From the NCBI GenBank assembly GCA_023634235.1, contig JAMKCF010000019.1, positions 6,823,947 through 6,887,946 on the forward strand: 64,000 nucleotides of DNA, in the 5' to 3' direction. The position numbers were made by a program, and so were the translations under genes. This document shows positions 52,736 to 64,000 of this stretch, piece by piece (position 1 is the first letter of the stretch; every line of letters begins with the position of its first letter). Under the pieces are notes generated by a model. That model worked only from the letters and a program-made list of their open reading frames with translations, made no database searches and was not told the origin of the DNA. Origin of the DNA: Pisaster brevispinus. Lineage: Eukaryota; Echinodermata; Asteroidea; Forcipulatida; Asteriidae.

Positions 52736-55700
52736 CTGAAAACAAACACAATCCAACAAAGTCACATTATTGAAGGCAAAATACACTTTTGATTTATGAA
52801 AGTGAATTTATTTCCATCCTCTGGTTTGCAATACACACACCATACAGCCAACCTGTGAAAACAACCAAAACAAAACTATGTGGTGCAAGGGATTTTGTGC
52901 ACCTCCATCTGGTTTATTTTGGTGTGTACAAAGGAAAGGGTGGAGATAGGCAAAAAAACTCAAAACAACACACACACACAAAACCCACCTAATGCCGTAA
53001 CAGAACTAACTCTGACAAAAACTACATAATTGAGAGGGTAACTAGACCAGAATGACAAACAGGTAATTGGAAAAGAGAATAGAAGATGATAAAGCAGAAG
53101 ATTAAGAGACACTTTGTAATGGGATGTCAATGATCCAACTTTTATAGCATATGTTTGCATTTGAGATTGGTCTATAAATTAAAGGCCAAACTAAATGGAT
53201 GGATTGACTTCACACAACAATGGTCTGTACAGTCGACTCTCATTAGTACGAGCTCGGAAGATACGAGACGCAGGTTTATACAAGGTTTTTCACCGGTCCT
53301 GAACTGTCCCATGCGTGTTTGTATGTCTTAAAAAACGGAACACATGAGCACGGTTGTAACGAGAACACGGATAATACAAGGTATTTTTGCGGCCCCATGA
53401 TGACAAAATGTAATATTTTTCATACTTTTCTAGCAAGATCGGAAAAATATTTTTGTGTAAAAGCTTACCGATCAGTCAAGGTTTGGAAATTTTATTCTTG
53501 TTGCCAAACTATTTATCGGATCGGACCAGCCATATGGTTCTGTCCAATCCGGACACCAGAAACATTTCGCTGGTAACCTATGCTTGAAATGCTACTTCGC
53601 TTACACACTGATGGCTGCCAGCAAAAAAAAACGTTCAGCATGGGCGCTACGCAGTACCGAATCTGTCTCATCATGGTCACATGAACGGCAAGTCTGACAT
53701 CACTTTGCTATGATTTTTATCTTGAGTTATACAAAATATTGAATTTCTATGATCATAGTCAACAAAAAATGCATTAATCATTGATATTTTTGTGAACAGG
53801 ATGCTTGTAAGAACTGTACTAGGAAGCAAACCTATCTATGTGAACATCACTGCTTTGGCTGGTGGGTATTGATGGATCAATCTATTTTGGCCAAAGAAAC
53901 ATTTCTTGCTTTTGAATATCTATGAGGTATAGAACATTGCTGTGCTTCAGACCAATACAGGTTTATTGATTGATTCAAATCATTATTATATCTGAGGGTG
54001 GGAGGTATTTACCTTTGCATGTTTCAATTCTAGCTCGGCAAGTTCCACAAGATGCTTACGGTATGCAGTAACTCTCCTTGTCTTAAAATCTGACAACTCT
54101 ACTTTAGCCACCTGGAAAAGTTTAGACATAGAGTACCATTAAAACAGTTACACTCAAATCTTCTGAACGTTTATTTAAAGCTAGAATTCTATAGTCAAGA
54201 TAACATAGCCCTGGAGGACTTTCACATTTCATAAATACTACATTGATGTCCTGATTATGAGGCATCGTTTTCAGCACAGAAAGTTTTGTTGGTGTATAAA
54301 TTAGATTGTATCTGTTAAAAGCTATGGATTTTACCTCATAAACCTTGGATCTAAAGAAATTAATTTTTACTCCTTTGTTTTCATAAAATACTCCAGCAAA
54401 AAAAAAGAAAAAAAGGAAGATTTGCTTGACACTTATTTCCCATCATGTTCATGATACATCATGGAGGCAGATAAACAAGGAAACACATCAAAAGACCACA
54501 ACCAATTCAGCTCATATGCATTTGGAGGAATGCTGTACAAATTCAATTGAACCATCAGCTGATGCTGATTCCTGCCAATTTAAGGTCCTTTGTGCACAGT
54601 GAGATGGCTTTCCACACTGAAACCATTCATTACTAAAGTGAAGAGTTCTCCTACACTTTATGTACAGGTACTAGCAAAATTATGTGTGATGTTTATCAGG
54701 ATATTCAAAAGGCCCCTGATATCTCCTGTGTATAAAAAAGAGAGTAAAATGTAGAAATTTTTATCATGTGTGCAATACCGACGTGGAGCACCATGGAGCG
54801 AAACAGTATTTTTTCTTTGTTAAAATTGTTTACATCTGACTACATTGTTGATGTATAATCATTGTCTGTACAGGTGCAAGGGATTCCACACAGCACTACA
54901 GCTTTCTATCTGGGTTTTGTGGTGGTTATTTCATATTACATAACTCCTGACAATTTTCTGTGCTTAGCAAAGTTTTGCACTTAAATCTGTTAAGAAAGTG
55001 GGCCTAGTTCCCGCCAACTTTTAGCTTAAAAAAATTTGCTAAGCTAATAACTCCAATTTAAGCAGCTTTATAATGACCCTTACATCAAGGTGCTTTGTAC
55101 GGAGTATGAGTGTAAAATGTAAAACCTTGATAAATATTCCCTCAATAAGTTTACCTCGGATATTTTCTCAAACTTGTCGCATGATTCTTGTTGTTTCATC
55201 TCTGCCTGCTGGACCTCTTTGTTCTTTGCTCGTGCTTTCTCTAATGCCTTATTAGCAGACTGGTAGTCAACCAGTGATCGCATCCTACGGTACAACAAGT
55301 CCTACCAAGACAGACAGAGTTTTTTAAAGACAAAGTAGTACATAGAAATATCATTTGAACACCCCCAGCCCCCCCCCCCCACAACAAAAAATCACTATTG
55401 CTTATTTTTGACCTCAGAATGGAAGCATGGACACGAATTATGCTCAGAATTCTCTTGCAAAATATTGACTGTTTATACTCAATATGACCATGGCATTTGA
55501 TGTCATTTTCACAAATAAGTCAAATGGTGTGTTTCTTGAAAGCTAGAAAGGGGTCTTGTCAAAATTAACCAAGGACAGGATAACAACTCCCTGGTGTCAG
55601 ATTCTTGTTGAATTTCCTTTCAGACTGTATTTCTATGAAACATTGTTTTAAGCGCTGAAAGGCACACAGTTCTCCGATGCATTAAAGACAAGCCCTATGC

Positions 55701-58700
55701 AATGCACCCCACTGAGCACTCTGCGGTTTGACTGGTTGATTCAATGCAGCCTATAAACAAACTTGTGGTTTTGGAGTGATCTGGAAGGTTTGGAGGTCAT
55801 TGTATTTAACTAAGATGTGTAGTGTTTTTTTTTAGTAAGATGTGTCAAGAGACCCCCTGCTTGTTTTCCAGTTGAAACCATCCAAGTCTCTGCAGTTTGT
55901 AAACAAATGTAAACCCAGACACTATGAACTTCTCCCATGTCTTCTCCGACACCCAATTTTAAACAAGGTGAAATAACGTCGGACGGTACTTATCCACTGG
56001 TTGTCCTGGACTAAGTTTGACAAGGTCCCTAAAGGATGGGAATTAATTTACTCTTCCAAAACCCTTGAATAAGGATAATATTATCCTTTTGAGATTGCTG
56101 TAGAAGTAACTGTATAACATTCTACCCATATCACTATCAGCAATAACAAGTTCCCTTTGTGGTCATCTTACCGTGGACTATTTGACAGTAATTAATTTTT
56201 TTAATCAACACCATTTTTTTCTGGAATTGAATTATAGAAAATGGAAGGTCAACAAAAAAGACTGACACTGATCTGTTGTGATGTATTTAAACGAACTAAA
56301 ACATATCCGCAGTCAAAACACATTTAGTGCTCAATATGTTGCATCATAATTTTGACCAAATATTTGTGGAGAATAACTTGAAATGTGGATGTAGGATGTG
56401 TAGTGATGTGAAGAGGCATTGTCACTTACCTTAGCAGCAGCTGAGTCTCTCATGTAATAGCGTAACAGATCAGACAATTTCAGATCTTCATCTGATGCAA
56501 CCCTTGTCTCCAGTTTCTATCCAAATACAAAAATTGACTACAAATTAGGCTTGATTTTATTACTTTCTATTGACATTAAAACACAAAAACACTTTTATTG
56601 CACACATTCCATATAAAATATTTAACGTCAAGGGAAACTGAGTGGGTACATTTTTAAATGATTTGGGGCTGAACAAAGAAAAACTGACTTGAGTGGGATT
56701 TGAACCAATGACCTCCGGTTTAACGTGCCCGCGCTCCACCAACTGAGCTATCTATCCCTATGGTGGCAGTCTCCCTATAATATTGAAATGTTTAATGTTC
56801 CAAAGTGCAGCACATAGACACTTTACTCTATGAGTATGTTCAGAGTTGGTATAAAGTACAGCCAATCCAGCCCCTTCTCTTTCAGGAAAAAATGTCCCGT
56901 GTGTTATTTGTGCATACTTCAGGCATGATATTTGGTCTTTGGAAACAAGTAGGGACATTTTGTTGATTGTAAGGGCTGACCTGTATGTACACTTGGTACA
57001 CAGGCTATTTAATCACAATTTCAGCCAAATTTTTCCCATTGTGCAAAAACACTGATTATTCAGCCAACCCTGATTACATGTAAATAAATAACATATCATT
57101 GGAAAGAGGAGATCCGTGGCTTCAAGGCGCTACTAGTCACTTTGGTGTACATGTACCTAACGCAATCTTCACAAAATCAGAAATGATTTGTTTATAAATG
57201 ATTTTGTTTTATACACGCCCTGTATATGTGTAGCATGTATGTACAAGTACACGTTGGTTTAATGACAATCAGTATTCAACATTGCTAGTGCAACTGGTTA
57301 TCATATTGCAGGCTGCCACTGATATTGGCTGATCAAATGAATCCTTTTAGCCTGAAACTTACCCTGACTTTTTCCAGTGTTTCTGACACCTTTATGAAGA
57401 ATCTGTTTACAACATAAAAACAAAACAACCATTTACATGATTTAGATACATGTAAATAAAACCAGAAAGTAATTTGAGTAGAAATTAAAGAATTTCTTGC
57501 CACCTAAAAATCACTGTGGGTATTGGAAGTTAGGTATAAAAATGAAACTGATTAATTCATAAAGCAATGTAGAACTGATGAGAAACAACCTTGGTGCCTT
57601 GTGACTATCGTAACAACAATGCCCTTCCATTACCAAATAAAAGCCATGTTTGATTTATAATGTTACTCTTTTTAAAGCTAAACCTTGAACATTCTCTTTT
57701 AAAAAAGAGTACTTTTGAAACTTGTTGATGTACATGAATCCGTATTGCATAATCTGTTAGCAATAAGAACGCTCCATGGAGAGACAGAAACAAATGACAG
57801 GTCACACACAATGCTGAAGGTCACATGGATTTCCAGCCAAAGGCCAACATTAAACTGTAATAGCCATACACAGATGCATTGTATATCTTAAAGTGTGGAT
57901 TGGTGTCAAGAAACTCACTTGTCCAAATCAGTTTTTTCTGCAGTGGCAAGTCCAACTAATCCACCAGAAATCTTAATGTAAGAAGCAGCAACATCTACAA
58001 AAAAATAATGATACAAGTCATTCTGATGAATTGCACACTGAGTCTGTGAATCAAATACAGGATGCTTTATTTCATTCATTATTATTGTTATAACTAGCAG
58101 GTAACCAGAGCTATGCGCAGGTTCGGCTGGGTGAGATGATTTTGCCTGATGATGATTTGAACAATGACCACGTGACAACAAAAGCCTGATGTTATCAGAT
58201 CAGCATAGGTGAAAAATTGCTTAACATTTCCATACACACAATAAAATATGATTTGTTGACATGTATTATAGATTTTCAAGAAATGAAAGATCAATATCGT
58301 AGCCTGGTTTTAAACCTTTAGGCCTAAACCACCTTCACTTTCCTACACTCTGCTGATCAGAAACACCAATGCTCGAGTCCGGTGCTCTTTTATCGCTCAG
58401 CCACAACACACAAACTATTATTGCTTAACTAGAGTTTCTGTAAATGAGCAAGGAAATCCTTACTTACAAAATAATTAGTGAGACTTGAAGCCTTCCGTGG
58501 TGTGTACAACGGAAGGAGCATTGGTTAGAAATTTAACCAGTTAACAGGTTAAGATTACCTTTGTGGCATCTGGTCATCCTGTCTGCTTTGGAAGTTGCAT
58601 CCCTCACTTTTGCGTGGTATTCCACCAAGAAGTTCTTTTCATGCTCAAAAAAGGGATCAATGTCCTACAAGGTTAACAAAGAAACATTGGTGGTAGTATT

Positions 58701-61700
58701 GCAGAACTCACTATTGTTTACAAACAATGACCATCATTTTGTATAGGCAGCCATTAGTTGAAAACCCACTGATTTTTTAGCGATTTGGCTTATTGATAAA
58801 ATTAGTATTAAATTATATCTTTTTTTGTTTTATTGTTCTTTTACAGTGACGGCTGCCCGTACTTTTGCAGAAACTCGCTACTTTGACATAGCAAAGGATT
58901 TGTCAATTCAGTACCAAAAACAAAACAAGCAATAGCTAGAAATGTAGTGTTTGTAGTAATACAAAATATTGTTAGCTCCTAAAATACATGTAGGACTAGC
59001 GTTACGTGGAAGCTTGAAATTGCAAAAAGGTTTGTATCTCACTTCAAATAACCCTGATTAGCACATATACTACAATAAGGTCCCTTTGCACTGTCATGAA
59101 TCAATTATACAAAACGAACTTGTGTTTGGAACTGGGTTGATAGTATCAATCTGAAAGCTCACTGAGACTGAGACCAAATTTTCATGGTCTTGGTATCGAG
59201 CACGCATGGTCTCGGACTTCCTGATCTTGGTCTTGGTCTTAGACCTCACTGTCTTGGTCTCGGACCTCATTTTGGCTCGAGACCAGCTCGAGACCAAATA
59301 AAAACCATGCACTTTGATTACAAGCAAAATGTCTCGTACCTAAAAACCTGCCGTGAGAGAGCGCGTCCTACACTTAACTTACTCACTCCATGCATAATAT
59401 TAGCAAGCAATGCGTCTGGGCATCTTTTGGACGCCCTATTTTATTTTTGGACGGCCTGAAAAAACTGTCGGACACCCTTAAAGATGACCTGTTTATTTGG
59501 CCAAGTACAGTTTTCGTACAGTAGATACAAAAGTATTACATCCAAATACCAGTGTTGTGACTACACTCATCTGGCTGGTCCGCACTAACCAGGCGTGTAC
59601 ATGTTATATGCATTGTTGGTTAGTAGGGCGCCATCTTGAGTATAATTCATTTCCAAGCTACAGGGGAATTAATACATGCCGACTGTGTGAAACATTTGGC
59701 GTAAATAAAATTAAGTCCATCTCTTTTAGCTGTCACTTCGTCATTTTGTCATGTCCGCCAATTTGGCGACCATACAGTTTGCATAGACCACAAAGATGCT
59801 AATGTTCCTGAAGTGCATAGCATGTGTTGCCTGCTGGACAGGACACAAATTTAAACTTCTAATATTAGGGAACCTCACCTTTTCAAAACCAGGAAAGGGA
59901 AGATAATACTTTTCGGTAAAATAAATAAGGCCAAACACACACATTAATAACAGTGTGTTTTTTTCCAAGTAGGGTTACATATTTTTACGAATGTTTTCAA
60001 AGTACACTTCAGAAAAAAAAAAAAGATGGGCACATGAAGTTGGGTTTAACTCTCATGATTAGCACTAACTTTTGGTTCCACATTGTGTGAGTCAAACTGA
60101 GGGTAATGTCTTGTGCATTACATTCAGGGATGAGCAACTTGAGACCTTTATCAAATTCAGACTTGTAGAAGTCTGCCTGGTAAACAAAGCTGTCAAAAAC
60201 AGACCTGACAAAAACAAGGCTGTCAAAAAATACAGGTTTTATTTTGACACCTTACTTTCTGGACCAAACAATAAACACTGTACAAACCTTTTGACCAGAG
60301 ACTAGTACTTCATCTACGGATTTTGTCACAAACTTCACAAGGCTGCCTAGCTTCTCTTTTTTGTTCTTCCCACGAACATTCAGCTATTAAAGAAGTAAAC
60401 ATGCAAGATTTTGTCAACTGAGTAATTACATTTCACTAGAACACCAACTGATATACTTATTTGGGGTAAATTTGTAAGTTTTTTTTTAAATGGCACAGTC
60501 TTGAGCCCTACATTGTATCAAACAGGTAGGTGACTAAATTGCTACCTTTTCAATGGGCTACCTAAGTGCAGCATTATTCACTGTATGATTTGTAAACTGG
60601 GCTAGTGAATGGCTCAAGCCCCAAATTGCAGGGCTTGAATATGGGGATCAAACCCACAAGACTGCCGGACTTGTATGGTTATAAGTTTATTGGCTCGTTG
60701 CTAAAATCACTGGCCTCGGGCCTGAGGTCCAGTGTTAATTTTGAGCCCTGCCTAAATGATACTACGTCTCACCTCTCCTTTGTACTCCAAGAAGACCTTG
60801 AAGTTATGATCATTCCTTAGTGTTGGATGAGCAGCTAACCGCTGCAGAAACACTTCATGCATAGCCACTGTCTTCTTGAATGTGGCAAGATACTCACTAA
60901 AACATTCAATAGGAGAAAATATGGAGTTTGTGTTAAGACTAAAAATACATCTTTCTTGTGATGAACAAAAATATCAGACCTTTGTTATTAAAGAGTACGA
61001 TCGACCTCATGCTCCTGAACTTGGTTTCAGGCCCACAGTTTACAGTACTCCTTGATCTGAAAAGTATCTTCTAAAATCATGAAAATACAGCAGTGATGAA
61101 AGCCAACACATTGACTTCAATTTCTATGAATTCAAGTGAAAAGGATAATTTCCCACACCATTCATCATGTTCATCAGTGGTATCACAAGTGCAGAATTAA
61201 CGTTTCATTGCGCAGCATTAACCACAACAGATTAGCAAATTCTTTGTGTTTATTCTTCTGGAGGCAACATAGCCAAGATATGTCTGCTCACTCTTTAGCT
61301 GACAAATCTCCTTGTTTGATATCCTGAAGACACTTTTCAACAATATGCAACCGAAGAAAACCCCCAAAACACTAATATAATAACAAAAGAATGAAAACAA
61401 TACACACATTTTTACATTTTGATAAGTGTGTGAACAAATAGGGTTTGAGTGATTATTTGAAAGAACTGGCTGATGAAGGATAAGGGAGAGACTGTTCCAG
61501 AGAGTAGGGCCAGTATGGGAAAAGCTGCAGCCACCCAAAGAGCATAGGGATCGGGGAACTTGAAGAATGGAGGAGTCTGATGACCTTGGTCTGCTTGGAG
61601 GAATGTGGCAGTCAGGTTGGCGAAGTGGTATCTTTCCTGGCCTTCCACCTCTAGGACCCTGGTTTGAGTCCCACCAGGGCACTATGTGGATGAGTTTTCA

Positions 61701-62629
61701 GTCCTTTCTTGACTGCGTAGGTTTTCCCTGGAATAATTCTCTGGGGTTTTCCTCCCACATCTAAAACTGAAACTTCCTTGCTTGTCTTCCATTGAGTTCT
61801 TGGCTAGAACAGTGATTAACTTTGCTTTTCTGAGAGTCCTTGGCTTTACAACCAGAATAAATGAAATGAAATTACATGATATCTCTTTGAACAAGACACC
61901 TGGCAGATATGATCACGGAAGGATGTCAAAGATGATGCCAAGGTTACGAGTTTTGGTAGGTGAGTGGATACTTGTTGCCCACCCAAATTTGAAAGCTCTT
62001 TGTATCAAATGTGTTCAGAGTTTGCTTTGAACCTAGGAGAATGAGATCAGACTTCAAGCCATTGAGTACTAGACCCTGTGAGTCGATCCACTGTTGATGT
62101 CTCTGATGCAGGCCTCCAGTTGCTTTGCTTTAGAAGACATTGCAGCACAGGATGTGAGAAAGAAACATACAACTGTATGTCATCAGCATAACAATGGTAT
62201 TTGATATTGTATGCATTTATGATAGTGGGGCCACCAACAAAACCTTAGGGAACATCGTATTAATCAAGATAGCTAGCTTTTGACTTAGCATTACCAATGT
62301 CAACATACTAGAGTAATTTGACAGATGAGATATGACTCTCTGCAGAACTGACCATTTGAAAACAGAAAATTAAATTAATACAATATCAGCATGGTTTGCC
62401 CAGCTCCTACTATAAATTGGCTAAACAAATTATTTTTACTTTTTTTTCTCATTATCCAATTAAATGCTTTTATAGAGTTATTTCTTGGAATAGTGATTTG
62501 AACTTACGCCTCAAGCTCTTGTTTCATTTTGGTGAACTCTTCCTTTGTCATTGTACCTTCACCATCTCCAAGTCTCTGAAGCTTCTCTCGTGATGCATCA
62601 AAGTCTGGTTTAGGAGGAGCTGGTGGAAT
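52679..62629 (-). CDS. SNX6: Sorting nexin SNX5/SNX6-like, ten 3' exons (5' part outside window)
   Basis: PX-BAR sorting nexin. In animals SNX5/6 pairs with SNX1/2 on endosomes to form tubules that return cargo to the trans-Golgi (ESCPE-1). Exons, 5' to 3': 62508-62629, 60773-60896, 60288-60383, 58559-58664, 57919-57994, 57363-57402, 56430-56516, 55155-55301, 54013-54111, 52679-52735. They join in phase into 317 codons plus stop. The first two exons give the second half of the PX domain, with the proline loop and helical insertion typical of SNX5/6 ([29 protein letters not shown]); the rest is the BAR domain. It reads closer to SNX6 ([27 protein letters not shown]), but an invertebrate may have one SNX5/6 gene. 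About 90 N-terminal residues are missing to the right. Confidence 0.93.
53230..53700 (+). mobile_element. Possible pogo/Tigger-like DNA transposon fragment
   Basis: Begins CAGTCGACTCTCATTAGTAC, which resembles the ends of Tigger-type elements, and repeats AATACAAGG / TATACAAGG words. An ATG-led lysine-rich start (MAASKKK) near 53610 could be a worn transposase beginning. No matching right end found. Lies in the last intron of the sorting nexin gene. Confidence 0.35.
54013..54111 (-). CDS. SNX6: SNX5/6-like exon: BAR domain
   Basis: Acceptor TTTCCAG, donor GTAAAT. 33 codons, [20 protein letters not shown] to ELKHAK. Confidence 0.94.
55155..55301 (-). CDS. SNX6: SNX5/6-like exon: BAR domain
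   Basis: Acceptor TTGGTAG, donor GTAAAC. 49 codons, [20 protein letters not shown] to KFEKISE. Confidence 0.94.
55302..56429. other. Sorting nexin intron with no recognised element
   Basis: Has a C-rich run near 55366-55380. Nothing else identified. Confidence 0.3.
56430..56516 (-). CDS. SNX6: SNX5/6-like exon: BAR domain
   Basis: Acceptor TTGGATAG, donor GTAAGT. 29 codons, [20 protein letters not shown] to DSAAAK. Confidence 0.93.
56620..56762 (-). mobile_element. tRNA-derived SINE (minus strand)
   Basis: Best-preserved copy of the family: minus strand GGGATAGATAGCTCAGTTGG, then ATTGGTTCAAATCCCACTC and AGTTTTTCTTTGTTCAGCCC. Confidence 0.75.
57363..57402 (-). CDS. SNX6: SNX5/6-like 40-nt micro-exon: BAR domain
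   Basis: Acceptor TAAACAG, donor GTAAGT. Encodes (K)[13 protein letters not shown]; phase 2 in, phase 0 out. Too short to be found by ORF length. Confidence 0.9.
57919..57994 (-). CDS. SNX6: SNX5/6-like exon: BAR domain
   Basis: Acceptor TTTTTGTAG, donor GTGAGT. Encodes [19 protein letters not shown] to KTDLD; ends phase 2. The SGGL pattern is like SNX5. Confidence 0.9.
58335..58412 (-). mobile_element. tRNA-derived SINE copy (minus strand)
   Basis: Minus strand GTGGCTGAGCGATAAAAGAG and GGTGTTTCTGATCAGCAG match the element at 13652-13800. Confidence 0.6.
58559..58664 (-). CDS. SNX6: SNX5/6-like exon: BAR domain start
   Basis: Acceptor CTTGTAG, donor GTAATC. Encodes [19 protein letters not shown] to DRMTRCHK; ends phase 1. 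Confidence 0.92.
59155..59300. repeat. GAGACC/GGTCTTGG-rich simple repeat
   Basis: Imperfect repeats of TCTTGGTCTCGGAC and GCTCGAGACCAGCTCGAGAC. Same word family as the 23-bp array at 13308-13463. Confidence 0.6.
59399..59610 (+). repeat. Dispersed repeat, left copy of an inverted pair
   Basis: Starts TTAGCAAGCAATGCGTCTGG and runs through TTTGGCCAAGTA and CCAGTGTTGTGACTACACTC. Its inverted partner lies at 63170-63386. Confidence 0.75.
60288..60383 (-). CDS. SNX6: SNX5/6-like exon: PX-BAR linker
   Basis: Acceptor TTTAATAG, donor GTTTGT. 32 codons, [18 protein letters not shown] to VSGQK; phase 0. Confidence 0.92.
60773..60896 (-). CDS. SNX6: SNX5/6-like exon: end of PX domain
   Basis: Acceptor TTTTAG, donor GTGAGA. 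Encodes [19 protein letters not shown] to [10 protein letters not shown]; ends phase 0. Confidence 0.93.
61430..61580 (-). pseudogene. LINE reverse transcriptase C-terminal fragment
   Basis: Minus strand: [18 protein letters not shown], matching the usual xFxxxGPxLWNSLP block near the end of CR1/L2/Jockey-type proteins. Only this short block is left. Confidence 0.6.
61595..61885 (+). mobile_element. tRNA-derived SINE with long tail
   Basis: GGTTGGCGAAGTGGTATC (A-box-like) and CCTGGTTTGAGTCCCACC (B box) are at tRNA-like spacing. A body with TTTTCCCTGGAATAATTCTC and a 3' end AATAAATGAAATGAAAT follow. It separates two LINE fragments, so it probably inserted into one LINE. Confidence 0.65.
61886..62280 (-). 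pseudogene. LINE reverse transcriptase palm fragment
   Basis: Minus strand: [14 protein letters not shown] (62170-62210), then [16 protein letters not shown] and, in another frame, [10 protein letters not shown]. The YADD box is clear; the flanks are frameshifted. Probably the same LINE as 61430-61580. Confidence 0.65.
62508..62629 (-). CDS. SNX6: SNX5/6-like exon: PX proline loop and first insertion helix
   Basis: Acceptor CATGTAG, donor GTAAGT. Encodes [18 protein letters not shown] to KMKQELE and ends phase 2. Confidence 0.93.
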
Positions 62630-63169
62630 CTACATGTAGAATATTGTATTTCAGTTAATACTTAAAGACAAAGAACTGCATTGGTCATTATTTCAACAAA
62701 TGATTAGTGTTCAAGCGAAAACTCACTCAATTATGAAGTTCTCACTGGAACTAATCCTCCAGAAAAATATTACAATCCAAAATATTAATAATAATCAAAA
62801 TTATTATTGAGTTCATTCCAATCAAAGCTATAAGCCCACAGATGTAAACACACTTTCCAGGTTTAATAGGGCATTATACCCACTCCTAAGGTCACAGAAC
62901 CAGGTCATAATACTGCAAAGACTCACCACAGGCAGCATGGCTTTTGAGTGAAACAATTGTATTACACTGAAATTTGTTTATAACAAACTGAAAGGGATTA
63001 AGATTAGATGTAATTGGATCTCAATAGGAGTGTCAATCATTCTCCCAGGATGGGGCTGTAGAGCATCTGCAGCTAATTAATTATATGAAAAAAGGACTGT
63101 CAGATTTTATTTTTTCACTGTGGGCAGAAATACTGGTCGGCAAAGTTGTAACATTGCATGAGTGCTTGT
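62630..63169. other. Sorting nexin intron, no exon seen
   Basis: The preceding PX exon was looked for between here and 64000 and not found. AT-rich. Confidence 0.35.
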
Positions 63170-63386
63170 CGGCTTTCTTTAGAACTGGTTAGTGCGACCA
63201 GCCAGATGAGTGTAGTCACAACACTGGTATTCAGATGTAATATTTTTGTATTTACTTTTTTTTGTACAAAAAGTTTACTTGGCCAAGTAAACAGGGCATC
63301 TTCAAGGGGGTCTGACAGTTTTTCAGGCTGTCCAAAAATCAAACAGGGCATCCAAAAGAGGCCCAGACGCATTGCTGGCTAATACT
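63170..63386 (-). repeat. Dispersed repeat, right copy of an inverted pair
   Basis: Reverse of 59399-59610: GAGTGTAGTCACAACACTGG, TTACTTGGCCAAGTAAAC, ending CCAGACGCATTGCTGGCTAA. One copy lies on either side of two sorting nexin exons. Confidence 0.75.
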
Positions 63387-64000
63387 ATGATCATCAGTTG
63401 CACCACCAACCGACCTGTGGTGCTCCAAAGCCAAATTTAGTGTTTGGAGAAAATCGCGAATGGAGTGGAACTATTTTGTTTAAACTGCTGTTTTCAGAGA
63501 CTGCTTACATTTATAATGTAAACAAATAATTTTCTTTAAATAAAACCAACACATTATGCAGTTTCTATGGGAAAACGTTCCTATTAGGGTAGTTTCAAAT
63601 TACAAAACCTTATGCAATATATCATCATATTGGCACTATTCAGCCAAATGAGAGTGAACAGCAGTGGGCGAGTCAAAACCCTTCCTTTACTATAGTCTGC
63701 TGGGTGAGTTAAAAAAATAACCTTTTCACAATAAATAAGGGGTACGTACGGTGGTAAAATCCCAAAAAGAGATTACTTTCAAGGCCGTAAAATGGTTTCA
63801 CAAGCCTTGCTACTTCATGTACTTGCTACATTTCATGTGCCCGCAATCATTCACTACATTATACAAACATGCATGCACATTATGGTGCTGCATTTATGTT
63901 GTGACTGCGTGGTACACAGTATCCACTATAACATACGGTGGCCTGCCGGTCAACCATGCACACACAACACATTGTGTATTTGTGCAGTACAATACAGCAG
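63387..64000. other. Right edge, nothing recognised
   Basis: No exon, ORF with motif or bordered element identified. Confidence 0.3.

Noticed and set aside
61600..61680. tRNA gene on the plus strand
   Set aside because: tRNA-like head is fused to a long common tail ending in an AT-rich run; read as a SINE.
62630..64000. Missing PX-domain exon of the sorting nexin
   Set aside because: No splice-bounded segment with PX motifs was found; it is assumed to lie beyond the window.

Overview
This is animal nuclear DNA: AT-rich, with small exons and long introns, and many retrotransposons, DNA transposons, tRNA-derived SINEs and minisatellites. Two multi-exon genes can be reconstructed from splice sites and reading phase. 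The mix of a PHD-type CR1-like LINE carrying a 2A-like motif, a short-LTR Gypsy element and tRNA-derived SINEs fits a marine invertebrate, perhaps a deuterostome. That placement is inference from element types; no sequence here fixes the species.

Layout. 1-14.2 kb is gene-free and built of mobile elements: a frameshifted reverse transcriptase remnant (1-1475) split by a 602-bp terminal-inverted-repeat element with a perfect TCAT target duplication; L1-type ORF1 and endonuclease remnants (1530-4110); a ~165-bp repeat family (2631-5550, last copy inverted); hairpin elements; and a young but internally deleted Gypsy element (7807-10534) with near-identical 186-bp LTRs and a GTCAC target duplication. 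14.25-47.45 kb, plus strand, is a 22-exon gene for an ~808-residue coiled-coil protein, best matched to CCDC175. Its introns hold a piggyBac-like element (19217-20862, TTAA on both sides), an antisense CR1-like LINE (about 21255-24890), several SINEs and three homogeneous minisatellites (84, 41 and 62 bp). Its last exon runs straight into a fourth array (87 bp, about 26 units) derived from the end of the coding sequence itself. 50.4-62.6 kb, minus strand, holds ten exons of a sorting nexin of the SNX5/SNX6 type (second half of the PX domain plus the whole BAR domain, to the stop); its 5' exons lie beyond the right edge. The two genes converge tail to tail.

The two host genes show no obvious functional link: one is a predicted long coiled-coil protein of unknown role, the other an endosomal PX-BAR coat subunit. 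All exons join in phase. The coiled-coil gene sums to 2427 nt including the stop, and the sorting nexin part to 954 nt. Two exon starts in the coiled-coil gene (29517 and 44840) rest on weak acceptors and are flagged. No prokaryotic system, CRISPR array, rRNA gene or functional tRNA gene was seen. The most unusual structure is the amplified 3' end of the coiled-coil gene.
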